DNA from: Auanema rhodensis
Taxonomy: Eukaryota > Nematoda > Chromadorea > Rhabditida > Rhabditidae
Length of the DNA: 64,000 nucleotides
NCBI GenBank assembly: GCA_964057225.1
Contig: OZ059895.1
Span: 2,480,001-2,544,000, forward strand
Reading direction: 5' to 3'
The notes under the pieces were generated by a model. That model was not told the DNA's origin. It saw only the letters and a list, made by a program, of their open reading frames with translations, and ran no database searches. The position numbers were made by a program, and so were the translations under genes. Shown one piece after another: positions 52,101 to 64,000 of the stretch. The number at the start of each line of letters is the position of its first letter. The stretch's first letter is position 1.

Positions 52101-55100
52101 TTCGCCTTGAAAAAAGGAATCTAAAAACATCTACTTTTTGCTAAATTATTTTGAAATTTTTCGAAAAAATTTTTGTCAAAATGTTTTTGGAAGCAATGTT
52201 GAGTGTACATGGAAACTCAACATACACTAATGCATCATTTTTCAAACGATCATAACTAATTTTTGTATTAAGCGTTTCTCAATGTAGTATAGTGCATTCG
52301 ATGCGGATTTTTAAGCTGCGTCGATCTGTGTTATCAGATTTGCGCTAGCTTAAAAATGCACCGAGATATCAACTGATATATGTTCACACTTATATCCTCG
52401 ATTTTCACCCTGAAGAATTAATTTTTTCGTTGAATAACATTGTCCATCGTCTTCGCCTTGAAAAAAAGAATCTAAAAACATCTACTTTTTGCTAAATTAT
52501 TTTGAAATTTTTCGAAAAAATTTTTGTCAATATGTTTTTGGAAGCAATGTTGAGTGTACATGGAAACTCAACATACACTAATGCATCATTTTTCAAACGA
52601 TCATAACTAATTTTTGTATTAAGCGTTTCTCAATGTAGTATAGTGCATTCGATGCGGATTTTTAAGCTGCGTCGATTTGTGTTATCAGATTTGCGCTAGC
52701 TTAAAAATGCACCGAGATATCAACTGATATAAGTTCACACTTATATCCTCGATTTTCACCCTGAAGAATTAAATTTTTCGTTGAATAACATTGTCCATCG
52801 TCTTCGCCTTGAAAAAAAGAATCTAAAAACAACTACTTTTTGCTAAATTATTTTGAAATTTTTCGAAAAAATTTTTGTCAAAATGTTTTTGGAAGCAATG
52901 TTGAGTGTACATGGAAACTCAACATACACTAATGCATCATTTTTCAAACGATCATAACTAATTTTTGTATTAAGCGTTTCTCAATGTAGTATAGTGCATT
53001 CGATGCGGATTTTTAAGCTGCGTCGATCTGTGTTATCAGATTTGCGCTAGCTTAAAAATGCACCGAGATATCAACTGATATAAGTTCACACTTATATCCT
53101 CGATTTTCACCCTGAAGAATTAATTTTTTCGTTGAATAACATTGTCCATCGTCTTCGCCTTGAAAAAAAGAATCTAAAAACATCTACTTTTTGCTAAATT
53201 ATTTTGAAATTTTTCGAAAAAATTTTTGTCAAAATGTTTTTGGAAGCAATGTTGAGTGTACATGGAAACTCAACATACACTTATGCATCATTTTTCGAAC
53301 AATCATAACTAATTTTTGTATTAAGCGTTTCTCAATGTAGTATAGTGCATTCGATGCGGATTTTTAAGCTGGGTCGATCTGTGTTATCAGATTTGCGCTA
53401 GCTTAAAAATGCACCGAGATATCAACTGATATAAGTTCACACTTATATCCTCGATTTTCACCCTGAAGAATTAATTTTTTCGTTGAATAACATTGTCCAT
53501 CGTCTTCGCCTTGAAAAAAAGAATCTAAAAACATCTACTTTTTGCTAAATTATTTTGAAATTTTTCGAAAAAATTTTTGTCAAAATGTTTTTGGAAGCAA
53601 TGTTGAGTGTACATGGAAACTCAACATACACTAATGCATCATTTTTCAAACGATCATAACTAATTTTTGTATTAAGCGTTTCTCAATGTAGTATAGTGCA
53701 TTCGATGCGGATTTTTAAGTTGCGTCGATTTGTGTTATCAGATTTGCGCTAGCTTAAAAATGCACCGAGATATGAACTGATATAAGTTCACACTTATATC
53801 CTCGATTTTCACCCTGAAGAATTAATTTTTTCGTAGAATAACATTGTCCATCGTCTTTGCCTTGAAAAAAGGAATCTAAAAACATCTACTTTTTGCTAAA
53901 TTATTTTGAAATTTTTCGAAAAAATTTTTGTCAAAATGTTTTTGGAAGCAATGTTGAGTGTACATGGAAACTCAACATACACTTATGCATCATTTTTCGA
54001 ACAATCATAACTAATTTTTGTATTAAGCGTTTCTCAATGTAGTATAGTGCATTCGATGCGGATTTTTAAGCTGGGTCGATCTGTGTTATCAGATTTGCGC
54101 TAGCTTAAAAATGCACCGAGATATCAACTGATATAAGTTCACACTTATATCCTCGATTTTCACCCTGAAGAATTAATTTTTTCGTTGAATAACATTGTCC
54201 ATCGTCTTCGCCTTGAAAAAAAGAATCTAAAAACATCTACTTTTTGCTAAATTATTTTGAAATTTTTCGAAAAAATTTTTGTCAAAATGTTTTTGGAAGC
54301 AATGTTGAGTGTACATGGAAACTCAACATACACTTATGCATCATTTTTCGAACAATCATAACTAATTTTTGTATTAAGCGTTTCTCAATGTAGTATAGTG
54401 CATTCGATGCGGATTTTTAAGCTGGGTCGATCTGTGTTATCAGATTTGCGCTAGCTTAAAAATGCACCGAGATATCAACTGATATAAGTTCACACTTATA
54501 TCCTCGATTTTCACCCTGAAGAATTAATTTTTTCGTTGAATAACATTGTCCATCGTCTTCGCCTTGAAAAAAAGAATCTAAAAACATCTACTTTTTGCTA
54601 AATTATTTTGAAATTTTTCGAAAAAATTTTTGTCAAAATGTTTTTGGAAGCAATGTTGAGTGTACATGGAAACTCAACATACACTAATGCATCATTTTTC
54701 AAACGATCATAACTAATTTTTGTATTAAGCGTTTCTCAATGTAGTATAGTGCATTCGATGCGGATTTTTAAGTTGCGTCGATTTGTGTTATCAGATTTGC
54801 GCTAGCTTAAAAATGCACCGAGATATGAACTGATATAAGTTCACACTTATATCCTCGATTTTCACCCTGAAGAATTAATTTTTTCGTAGAATAACATTGT
54901 CCATCGTCTTTGCCTTGAAAAAAGGAATCTAAAAACATCTACTTTTTGCTAAATTATTTTGAAATTTTTCGAAAAAATTTTTGTCAAAATGTTTTTGGAA
55001 GCAATGTTGAGTGTACATGGAAACTCAACATACACTTATGCATCATTTTTCGAACAATCATAACTAATTTTTGTATTAAGCGTTTCTCAATGTAGTATAG

Positions 55101-58100
55101 TGCATTCGATGCGGATTTTTAAGCTGGGTCGATCTGTGTTATCAGATTTGCGCTAGCTTAAAAATGCACCGAGATATCAACTGATATAAGTTCACACTTA
55201 TATCCTCGATTTTCACCCTGAAGAATTAATTTTTTCGTTGAATAACATTGTCCATCGTCTTCGCCTTGAAAAAAGGAATCTAAAAACATCTACTTTTTGC
55301 TAAATTATTTTGAAATTTTTCGAAAAAATTTTTGTCAAAATGTTTTTGGAAGCAATGTTGAGTGTACATGGAAACTCAACATACACTAATGCATCATTTT
55401 TCAAACGATCATAACTAATTTTTGTATTAAGCGTTTCTCAATGTAGTATAGTGCATTCGATGCGGATTTTTAAGCTGCGTCGATCTGTGTTATCAGATTT
55501 GCGCTAGCTGAAAAATGCACCGAGATATCAACTGATATAAGTTCACACTTATATCCTCGATTTTCACCATGAAGAAATAATTTTTTTGTTGAATAACATT
55601 GTCCATCGTCTTTGCCTTGAAAAATGGAATCTAAAAACATCTACTTTTTGCTAAATTATTTTGAAATTTTTCGAAAAAATTTTTGTCAAAATGTTTTTGG
55701 AAGCAATGTTGAGTGTACATGGAAACTCAACATACACTTATGCATCATTTTTCGAACAATCATAACTAATTTTTGTATTAAGCGTTTCTCAATGTAGTAT
55801 AGTGCATTCGATGCGGATTTTTAAGCTGCGTCGATTTGTCTTATCAGATTTGCGCTAGCTTAAAAATGCACCGAGATATCAACTGATATATGTTCACACT
55901 TATATCCTCGATTTTCACCCTGAAGAATTAATTTTTTCGTTGAATAACATTGTCCATCGTCTTCGCCTTGAAAAAAAGAATCTAAAAACATCTACTTTTT
56001 GCTAAATTATTTTGAAATTTTTCGAAAAAATTTTTGTCAAAATGTTTTTGGAAGCAATGTTGAGTGTACATGGAAACTCAACATACACTAATGCATCATT
56101 TTTCAAACGATCATAACTAATTTTTGTATTAAGCGTTTCTCAATGTAGTATAGTGCATTCGATGCGGATTTTTAAGCTGCGTCGATTTGTGTTATCAGAT
56201 TTGCGCTAGCTTAAAAATGCACCGAGATATCAACTGATATAAGTTCACACTTATATCCTCGATTTTCACCCTGAAGAATTAAATTTTTCGTTGAATAACA
56301 TTGTCCATCGTCTTCGCCTTGAAAAAAAGAATCTAAAAACAACTACTTTTTGCTAAATTATTTTGAAATTTTTCGAAAAAATTTTTGTCAAAATGTTTTT
56401 GGAAGCAATGTTGAGTGTACATGGAAACTCAACATACACTAATGCATCATTTTTCAAACCATCATAACTAATTTTTGTATTAAGCGTTTCTCAATGTAGT
56501 ATAGTGCATTCGATGCGGATTTTTAAGCTGCGTCGATCTGTGTTATCAGATTTGCGCTAGCTTAAAAATGCACCGAGATATCAACTGATATAAGTTCACA
56601 CTTATATCCTCGATTTTCACCCTGAAGAATTAATTTTTTCGTTGAATAACATTGTCCATCGTCTTCGCCTTGAAAAAAAGAATCTAAAAACATCTACTTT
56701 TTGCTAAATTATTTTGAAATTTTTCGAAAAAATTTTTGTCAAAATGTTTTTGGAAGCAATGTTGAGTGTACATGGAAACTCAACATACACTAATGCATCA
56801 TTTTTCAAACGATCATAACTAATTTTTGTATTAAGCGTTTCTCAATGTAGTATAGTGCATTCGATGCGGATTTTTAAGCTGCGTCGATTTGTGTTATCAG
56901 ATTTGCGCTAGCTTAAAAATGCACCGAGATATCAACTGATATAAGTTCACACTTATATCCTCGATTTTCACCCTGAAGAATTAATTTTTTCGTTGAATAA
57001 CATTGTCCATCGTCTTCGCCTTGAAAAAAGGAATCTAAAAACATCTACTTTTTGCTAAATTATTTTGAAATTTTTCGAAAAAATTTTTGTCAAAATGTTT
57101 TTGGAAGCAATGTTGAGTGTACATGGAAACTCAACATACACTTATGCATCATTTTTCGAACAATCATAACTAATTTTTGTATTAAGCGTTTCTCAATGTA
57201 GTATAGTGCATTCGATGCGGATTTTTAAGCTGGGTCGATCTGTGTTATCAGATTTGCGCTAGCTTAAAAATGCACCGAGATATCAACTGATATAAGTTCA
57301 CACTTATATCCTCGATTTTCACCCTGAAGAATTAATTTTTTCGTTGAATAACATTGTCCATCGTCTTCGCCTTGAAAAAAGGAATCTAAAAACATCTACT
57401 TTATGCTAAATTATTTTGAAATTTTTCGAAAAAATTTTTGTCAAAATGTTTTTGGAAGCAATGTTGAGTGTACATGGAAACTCAACATACACTAATGCAT
57501 CATTTTTCAAACGATCATAACTAATTTTTGTATTAAGCGTTTCTCAATGTAGTATAGTGCATTCGATGCGGATTTTTAAGCTGCGTCGATCTGTGTTATC
57601 AGATTTGCGCTAGCTGAAAAATGCACCGAGATATCAACTGATATAAGTTCACACTTATATCCTCGATTTTCACCATGAAGAAATAATTTTTTTGTTGAAT
57701 AACATTGTCCATCGTCTTTGCCTTGAAAAATGGAATCTAAAAACATCTACTTTTTGCTAAATTATTTTGAAATTTTTCGAAAAAATTTTTGTCAAAATGT
57801 TTTTGGAAGCAATGTTGAGTGTACATGGAAACTCAACATACACTTATGCATCATTTTTCGAACAATCATAACTAATTTTTGTATTAAGCGTTTCTCAATG
57901 TAGTATAGTGCATTCGATGCGGATTTTTAAGCTGCGTCGATTTGTCTTATCAGATTTGCGCTAGCTTAAAAATGCACCGAGATATCAACTGATATATGTT
58001 CACACTTATATCCTCGATTTTCACCCTGAAGAATTAATTTTTTCGTTGAATAACATTGTCCATCGTCTTCGCCTTGAAAAAAAGAATCTAAAAACATCTA

Positions 58101-60723
58101 CTTTTTGCTAAATTATTTTGAAATTTTTCGAAAAAAGTTTTGTCAAAATGTTTTTGGAAGCAATGTTGAGTGTACATGGAAACTCAACATACACTAATGC
58201 ATCATTTTTCAAACGATCATAACTAATTTTTGTATTAAGCGTTTCTCAATGTAGTATAGTGCATTCGATGCGGATTTTTAAGCTGCGTCGATCTGTGTTA
58301 TCAGATTTGCGCTAGCTGAAAAATGCACCGAGATATCAACTGATATAAGTTCACACTTATATCCTCGATTTTCACCATGAAGAAATAATTTTTTTGTTGA
58401 ATAACATTGTCCATCGTCTTTGCCTTGAAAAATGAAATCTAAAAACATCTACTTTTTGCTAAATTATTTTGAAATTTTTCGAAAAAATTTTTGTCAAAAT
58501 GTTTTTGGAAGCAATGTTGAGTGTACATGGAAACTCAACATACACTTATGCATCATTTTTCGAACAATCATAACTAATTTTTGTATTAAGCGTTTCTCAA
58601 TGTAGTATAGTGCATTCGATGCGGATTTTTAAGCTGCGTCGATTTGTCTTATCAGATTTGCGCTAGCTTAAAAATGCACCGAGATATCAACTGATATATG
58701 TTCACACTTATATCCTCGATTTTCACCCTGAAGAATTAATTTTTTCGTTGAATAACATTGTCCATCGTCTTCGCCTTGAAAAAAAGAATCTAAAAACATC
58801 TACTTTTTGCTAAATTATTTTGAAATTTTTCGAAAAAATTTTTGTCAAAATGTTTTTGGAAGCAATGTTGAGTGTACATGGAAACTCAACATACACTAAT
58901 GCATCATTTTTCAAACGATCATAACTAATTTTTGTATTAAGCGTTTCTCAATGTAGTATAGTGCATTCGATGCGGATTTTTAAGCTGCGTCGATTTGTGT
59001 TATCAGATTTGCGCTAGCTTAAAAATGCACCGAGATATCAACTGATATAAGTTCACACTTATATCCTCGATTTTCACCCTGAAGAATTAAATTTTTCGTT
59101 GAATAACATTGTCCATCGTCTTCGCCTTGAAAAAAAGAATCTAAAAACAACTACTTTTTGCTAAATTATTTTGAAATTTTTCGAAAAAATTTTTGTCAAA
59201 ATGTTTTTGGAAGCAATGTTGAGTGTACATGGAAACTCAACATACACTAATGCATCATTTTTCAAACCATCATAACTAATTTTTGTATTAAGCGTTTCTC
59301 AATGTAGTATAGTGCATTCGATGCGGATTTTTAAGCTGCGTCGATCTGTGTTATCAGATTTGCGCTAGCTTAAAAATGCACCGAGATATCAACTGATATA
59401 AGTTCACACTTATATCCTCGATTTTCACCCTGAAGAATTAATTTTTTCGTTGAATAACATTGTCCATCGTCTTCGCCTTGAAAAAAAGAATCTAAAAACA
59501 TCTACTTTTTGCTAAATTATTTTGAAATTTTTCGAAAAAATTTTTGTCAAAATGTTTTTGGAAGCAATGTTGAGTGTACATGGAAACTCAACATACACTA
59601 ATGCATCATTTTTCAAACGATCATAACTAATTTTTGTATTAAGCGTTTCTCAATGTAGTATAGTGCATTCGATGCGGATTTTTAAGCTGCGTCGATTTGT
59701 GTTATCAGATTTGCGCTAGCTTAAAAATGCACCGAGATATCAACTGATATAAGTTCACACTTATATCCTCGATTTTCACCCTGAAGAATTAATTTTTTCG
59801 TTGAATAACATTGTCCATCGTCTTCGCCTTGAAAAAAAGAATCTAAAAACAACTACTTTTTGCTAAATTATTTTGAAATTTTTCGAAAAAATTTTTGTCA
59901 AAATGTTTTTGGAAGCAATGTTGAATGTACATGGAAACTCAACATACACTAATGCATCATTTTTCAAACGATCATAACTAATTTTTGTATTAAGCGTTTC
60001 TCACTGTAGTATAGTGCATTCGATGCGGATTTTTAAGCTGGGTCGATCTGTGTTATCAGATTTGCGCTAGCTTAAAAATGCACCGAGATATCAACTGATA
60101 TAAGTTCACACTTATATCCTCGATTTTCACCCTGAAGAATTAATTTTTTCGTTGAATAACATTGTCCATCGTCTTCGCCTTGAAAAAAAGAATCTAAAAA
60201 CATCTACTTTTTGCTAAATTATTTTGAAATTTTTCGAAAAAATTTTTGTCAAAATGTTTTTGGAAGCAATGTTGAGTGTACATGGAAACTCAACATACAC
60301 TAATGCATCATTTTTCAAACAATCATAACTAATTTTTGTATTAAGCGTTTCTCAATGTAGTATAGTGCATTCGATGCGGATTTTTAAGCTGCGTCGATTT
60401 GTGTTATCAGATTTGCGCTAGCTTAAAAATGCACCGAGATATCAACTGATATAAGTTCACACTTATATCCTCGATTTTCACCCTGAAGAATTAATTTTTT
60501 CGTTGAATAACATTGTCCATCGTCTTCGCCTTGAAAAAAAGAATCTAAAAACAACTACTTTTTGCTAAATTATTTTGAAATTTTTCGAAAAAATTTTTGT
60601 CAAAATGTTTTTGGAAGCAATGTTGAGTGTACATGGAAACTCAACATACACTAATGCATCATTTTTCAAACGATCATAACTAATTTTTGTATTAAGCGTT
60701 TCTCAATGTAGTATAGTGCATTC
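49141..60723 (+). repeat. Zone 5b: 7-monomer higher-order repeat (2457 bp) and derivatives
   Basis: The full unit at 49141-51597 has, in order: P (GAACTG and CGTAGAA), Q (C20G with AAGGAATC), K (CTGAAAAATG and ATGAAGAAATAA), L (G31C and A82T), M (TTAAATTTT, CAACTAC and often ACCATC), N (G168A, C27) and O (C20G with G168A). Derivatives: PQ(K/L)MNO 51598-53703, P-O-O 53704-54756, and PQKLMN from 54757. The copy at 56863 then stands in the P position, followed by Q, K, L at 57214-58266, KLMN at 58267-59670, and an alternating pair to 60723. P copies from 51598 on also have GTTGCG. Every change in unit length is a whole number of monomers. Confidence 0.86.
52300..52650 (+). repeat. Recombinant K/L monomer in the 7-monomer HOR
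   Basis: It follows a Q copy, where K is expected, and precedes an M copy. Its start has C27 and G31 like K, but it lacks the K marker G52 and has the L markers A82T, G168A and the CAATATG variant of the L copy at 50194. One monomer replaces the K-L pair, so exchange between K and L at positions about 31-52, with loss of 351 bp, is the simplest reading. Point conversion of a normal L copy is the alternative. Confidence 0.72.
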
Positions 60724-62478
60724 GATGCGGATTTTTAAGCTGGGTCGATCTGTGTTATCAGATTTGCGCTAGCTTAAAAATGCACCGAGATATCAACTGA
60801 TATAAGTTCACACTTATATCCTCGATTTTCACCCTGAAGAATTAATTTTTTCGTTGAATAACATTGTCCATCGTCTTCGCCTTGAAAAAAAGAATCTAAA
60901 AACATCTACTTTTTGCTAAATTATTTTGAAATTTTTCGAAAAAATTTTTGTCAAAATGTTTTTGGAAGCAATGTTGAGTGTACATGGAAACTCAACATAC
61001 ACTAATGCATCATTTTTCAAACGATCATAACTAATTTTTGTATTAAGCGTTTCTCAATGTAGTATAGTGCATTCGATGCGGATTTTTAAGCTGCGTCGAT
61101 TTGTCTTATCAGATTTGCGCTAGCTTAAAAATGCACCGAGATATCAACTGATATATGTTCCCACTTATAACCTCGATTTTCACCCTGAAGAATTAATTTT
61201 TTCGTTGAATAACATTGTCCATCGTCTTCGCCTTGAAAAAAGAAATCTAAAAACATCTACTTTTTGCTAAATTATTTTGAAATTTTTCGAAAAAATTTTT
61301 GTCAAAATGTTTTTGGAAGCAATGTTGAGTGTACATGGAAACTCAACATACACTTATGCATCATTTTTCAAACGATCATAACTAATTTTTGTATTAAGCG
61401 TTTCTCAATGTAGTATAGTGCATTCGATGCGGATTTTTAAGCTGCGTCGATTTGTCTTATCAGATTTGCGCTAGCTTAAAAATGCACCGAGATATCAACT
61501 GATATAAGTTCACACTTATATCCTCGATTTTCACCCTGAAGAATCAATTTTTTCGTTGAATAACGTTGTCCATCGTCTTCGCCTTGAAAAAAGGAATCTA
61601 AAAACATCTACTTTTTGCTAAATTATTTTGAAATTTTTCGAAAAAATTTTTGTCAAAATGTTTTTGGAAGCAATGTTGAGTGTACATGGAAACTCAACAT
61701 ACACTTATGCATCATTTTTCGAACAATCATAACTAATTTTTGTATTAAGCGTTTCTCAATGTAGTATAGTGCATTCGATGCGGATTTTTAAGCTGCGTCG
61801 ATTTGTGTTATCAGATTTGCGCTAGCTTAAAAATGCACCGAGATATCAACTGATATAAGTTCACACTTATATCCTCGATTTTCACCCTGAAGAATTAATT
61901 TTTTCGTTGAATAACATTGTCCATCGTCTTCGCCTTGAAAAAAGGAATCTAAAAACATCTACTTTTTGCTAAATTATTTTGAAATTTTTCGAAAAAATTT
62001 TTGTCAAAATGTTTTTGGAAGCAATGTTGAGTGTACATGGAAACTCAACATACACTTATGCATCATTTTTCAAACGATCATAACTAATTCTTGTATTAAG
62101 CGTTTCTCAATGTAGTATAGTGCATTCGATGCGGATTTTTAAGCTGGGTCGATCTGTGTTATCAGATTTGCGCTAGCTTAAAAATGCACCGAGATATCAA
62201 CTGATATAAGTTCACACTTATATCCTCGATTTTCACCCTGAAGAATTAATTTTTTCGTTGAATAACATTGTCCATCGTCTTCGCCTTGAAAAAAAGAATC
62301 TAAAAACATCTACTTTTTGCTAAATTATTTTGAAATTTTTCGAAAAAATTTTTGTCAAAATGTTTTTGGAAGCAATGTTGAGTGTACATGGAAACTCAAC
62401 ATACACTAATGCATCATTTTTCAAACGATCATAACTAATTTTTGTATTAAGCGTTTCTCAATGTAGTATAGTGCATTC
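60724..62478 (+). repeat. Displaced copy of zone 5a monomers
   Basis: Copies at 60724, 61075 and 61426 match those at 44578, 44929 and 45280 (46 monomers away), including the rare pair A82T plus T96A (CTTATAACC). The differences I noticed are one A-to-C in GTTCCCAC and the loss of T350C. Copies at 61777 and 62128 match those at 47386 and 47737, including the rare ATTCTTG. In zone 5a these two segments are separated by five monomers, so the join at 61776/61777 is new or the older copy was later enlarged. Confidence 0.82.
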
Positions 62479-64000
62479 GATGCGGATTTTTAAGCTGCGT
62501 CGATTTGTGTTATCAGATTTGCGCTAGCTTAAAAATGCACCGAGATATCAACTGATATAAGTTCACACTTATATCCTCGATTTTCACCCTGAAGAATTAA
62601 TTTTTTCGTTGAATAACATTGTCCATCGTCTTTGCCTTGAAAAAAGGAATCTAAAAACATCTACTTTTTGCTAAATTATTTTGAAATTTTTGGAAAAAAT
62701 TTTTGCCAAAATGTTTTTGGAAGCAATGTTGAGTGTACATGGAAACTCAACATACACTAATGCATCATTTTTCAAACGATCATAACTAATTTTTGTATTA
62801 AGCGTTTCTCAATGTAGTATAGTGCATTCGATGCGGATTTTTAAGCTGCGTCGATTTGTGTTATCAGATTTGCGCTAGCTTAAAAATGCACCGAGATATC
62901 AACTGATATAAGTTCACACTTATATCCTCGATTTTCACCCTGAAGAATTAATTTTTTCGTTGAATAACATTGTCCATCGTCTTTGCCTTGAAAAAAGGAA
63001 TCTAAAAACATCTACTTTTTGCTAAATTATTTTGAAATTTTTGGAAAAAATTTTTGCCAAAATGTTTTTGGAAGCAATGTTGAGTGTACATGGAAACTCA
63101 ACATACACTAATGCATCATTTTTCAAACGATCATAACTAATTTTTGTATTAAGCGTTTCTCAATGTAGTATAGTGCATTCGATGCGGATTTTTAAGCTGC
63201 GTCGATTTGTGTTATCAGATTTGCGCTAGCTTAAAAATGCACCGAGATATCAACTGATATAAGTTCACACTTATATCCTCGATTTTCACCCTGAAGAATT
63301 AATTTTTTCGTTGAATAACATTGTCCATCGTCTTTGCCTTGAAAAAAGGAATCTAAAAACATCTACTTTTTGCTAAATTATTTTGAAATTTTTGGAAAAA
63401 ATTTTTGCCAAAATGTTTTTGGAAGCAATGTTGAGTGTACATGGAAACTCAACATACACTAATGCATCATTTTTCAAACGATCATAACTAATTTTTGTAT
63501 TAAGCGTTTCTCAATGTAGTATAGTGCATTCGATGCGGATTTTTAAGCTGCGTCGATTTGTGTTATCAGATTTGCGCTAGCTTAAAAATGCACCGAGATA
63601 TCAACTGATATAAGTTCACACTTATATCCTCGATTTTCACCCTGAAGAATTAATTTTTTCGTTGAATAACATTGTCCATCGTCTTTGCCTTGAAAAAAGG
63701 AATCTAAAAACATCTACTTTTTGCTAAATTATTTTGAAATTTTTGGAAAAAATTTTTGCCAAAATGTTTTTGGAAGCAATGTTGAGTGTACATGGAAACT
63801 CAACATACACTAATGCATCATTTTTCAAACGATCATAACTAATTTTTGTATTAAGCGTTTCTCAATGTAGTATAGTGCATTCGATGCGGATTTTTAAGCT
63901 GCGTCGATTTGTGTTATCAGATTTGCGCTAGCTTAAAAATGCACCGAGATATCAACTGATATAAGTTCACACTTATATCCTCGATTTTCACCCTGAAGAA
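62479..64000 (+). repeat. Homogenised run of identical single monomers
   Basis: Copies at 62479, 62830, 63181 and 63532 read the same by eye. They have C27T, T155, G214, T228C and T321. The final 118 bases match their start. There is no higher-order structure, so the local period is 351 bp. The copy at 46684 differs from them only by T91A. The run looks like a recent single-monomer amplification that continues beyond the right edge. Confidence 0.88.
63883..64000 (+). repeat. Partial 183rd monomer cut by the window edge
   Basis: This is monomer positions 1-118, matching the preceding copies and ending inside the segment that follows dyad element B. The truncation is due to the window, not to the array. 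Confidence 0.97.

Larger units (their letters stand above)
1..64000 (+). repeat. 351-bp satellite DNA array, 182 full monomers plus a partial
   Basis: The window is filled by direct tandem copies of one 351-bp unit. Starts checked at 1, 352, 703, 1054 and at every twentieth monomer (7021, 14041, 21061, 28081, 35101, 42121, 49141, 56161, 63181) fall exactly on the 351-bp register, so no net indel occurs. No copy is inverted and no foreign sequence interrupts the array. Monomers differ by a handful of substitutions at recurring positions. No promoter, splice or coding signal is supported. By analogy with AT-rich satellites of similar unit length, such as the Drosophila 1.688 and Tribolium satellites, this is likely heterochromatic and possibly (peri)centromeric. 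That role is inference. The array continues past both window edges, so its full length is unknown. Confidence 0.99.

Noticed and set aside
1-64000. CRISPR array or other short direct-repeat system
   Set aside because: There are no unique spacers between repeats; the repeat unit is 351 bp and adjoins the next copy directly.

Overview
The whole window is one satellite DNA array. It consists of head-to-tail copies of a single 351-bp monomer, all on the same strand: 182 complete copies (1-63882) plus the first 118 bases of a 183rd (63883-64000). Monomer starts fall at 1 + 351 x n throughout, so I see no net insertion or deletion over 64 kb. I found no gene, RNA gene, transposon, CRISPR array or unique spacer. 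The monomer is AT-rich (109 G+C of 351 counted in the copy at 62479, about 31%). Monomers differ by scattered single-base substitutions, and copies of one subtype can be identical. This is what eukaryotic pericentromeric, centromeric or other heterochromatic satellite looks like. A unit near 350 bp (about two nucleosomes) and this base composition would suit an insect or another invertebrate, but I cannot name the species or family from sequence alone.

The substitutions act as barcodes and show higher-order repeats (HORs) whose period changes along the array. Layout: 1-8073, a 4-monomer HOR (1404 bp) with 3- and 5-monomer derivatives; 8074-10881, mixed trimer-like monomers; 10882-15093, a 3-monomer HOR (1053 bp) with one 2-monomer derivative; 15094-23868, a related 4-monomer HOR with shortened and lengthened units; 23869-28782, a different family with a duplicated 5-monomer block (1755 bp); 28783-29484, a two-monomer island of the 15-24 kb family; 29485-38961, a diverse stretch settling into a 4-monomer HOR with recombinant monomers; 38962-49140, an abruptly different family with a partial 5-monomer periodicity; 49141-60723, a 7-monomer HOR (2457 bp) with shortened derivatives; 60724-62478, monomers copied from or to the 44.6-48.1 kb region; 62479-64000, four apparently identical tandem monomers and a partial one.

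The layout fits repeated unequal crossing-over and gene conversion in register. Whole monomers are lost or gained, the 351-bp phase is never broken, and some monomers are recombinants of two neighbouring subtypes. Each monomer carries three strong dyad-symmetry elements: a long imperfect hairpin at monomer positions 8-58, a 9-bp-stem hairpin at 76-97 and a 9-bp-stem hairpin at 248-275. It also holds a 12-bp A/T palindrome in copies with C at position 214. These, and a nearly invariant block around positions 233-280, are the best candidates for functional elements. Because 351 is divisible by 3, frames are kept between monomers, but stop codons close them. The only sizeable open frame (75 codons, minus strand, six copies) arises where two substitutions together remove two stops, and is not called as a gene. 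All comparisons were made by eye; subtype assignments are based on marker substitutions, not on a computed alignment.
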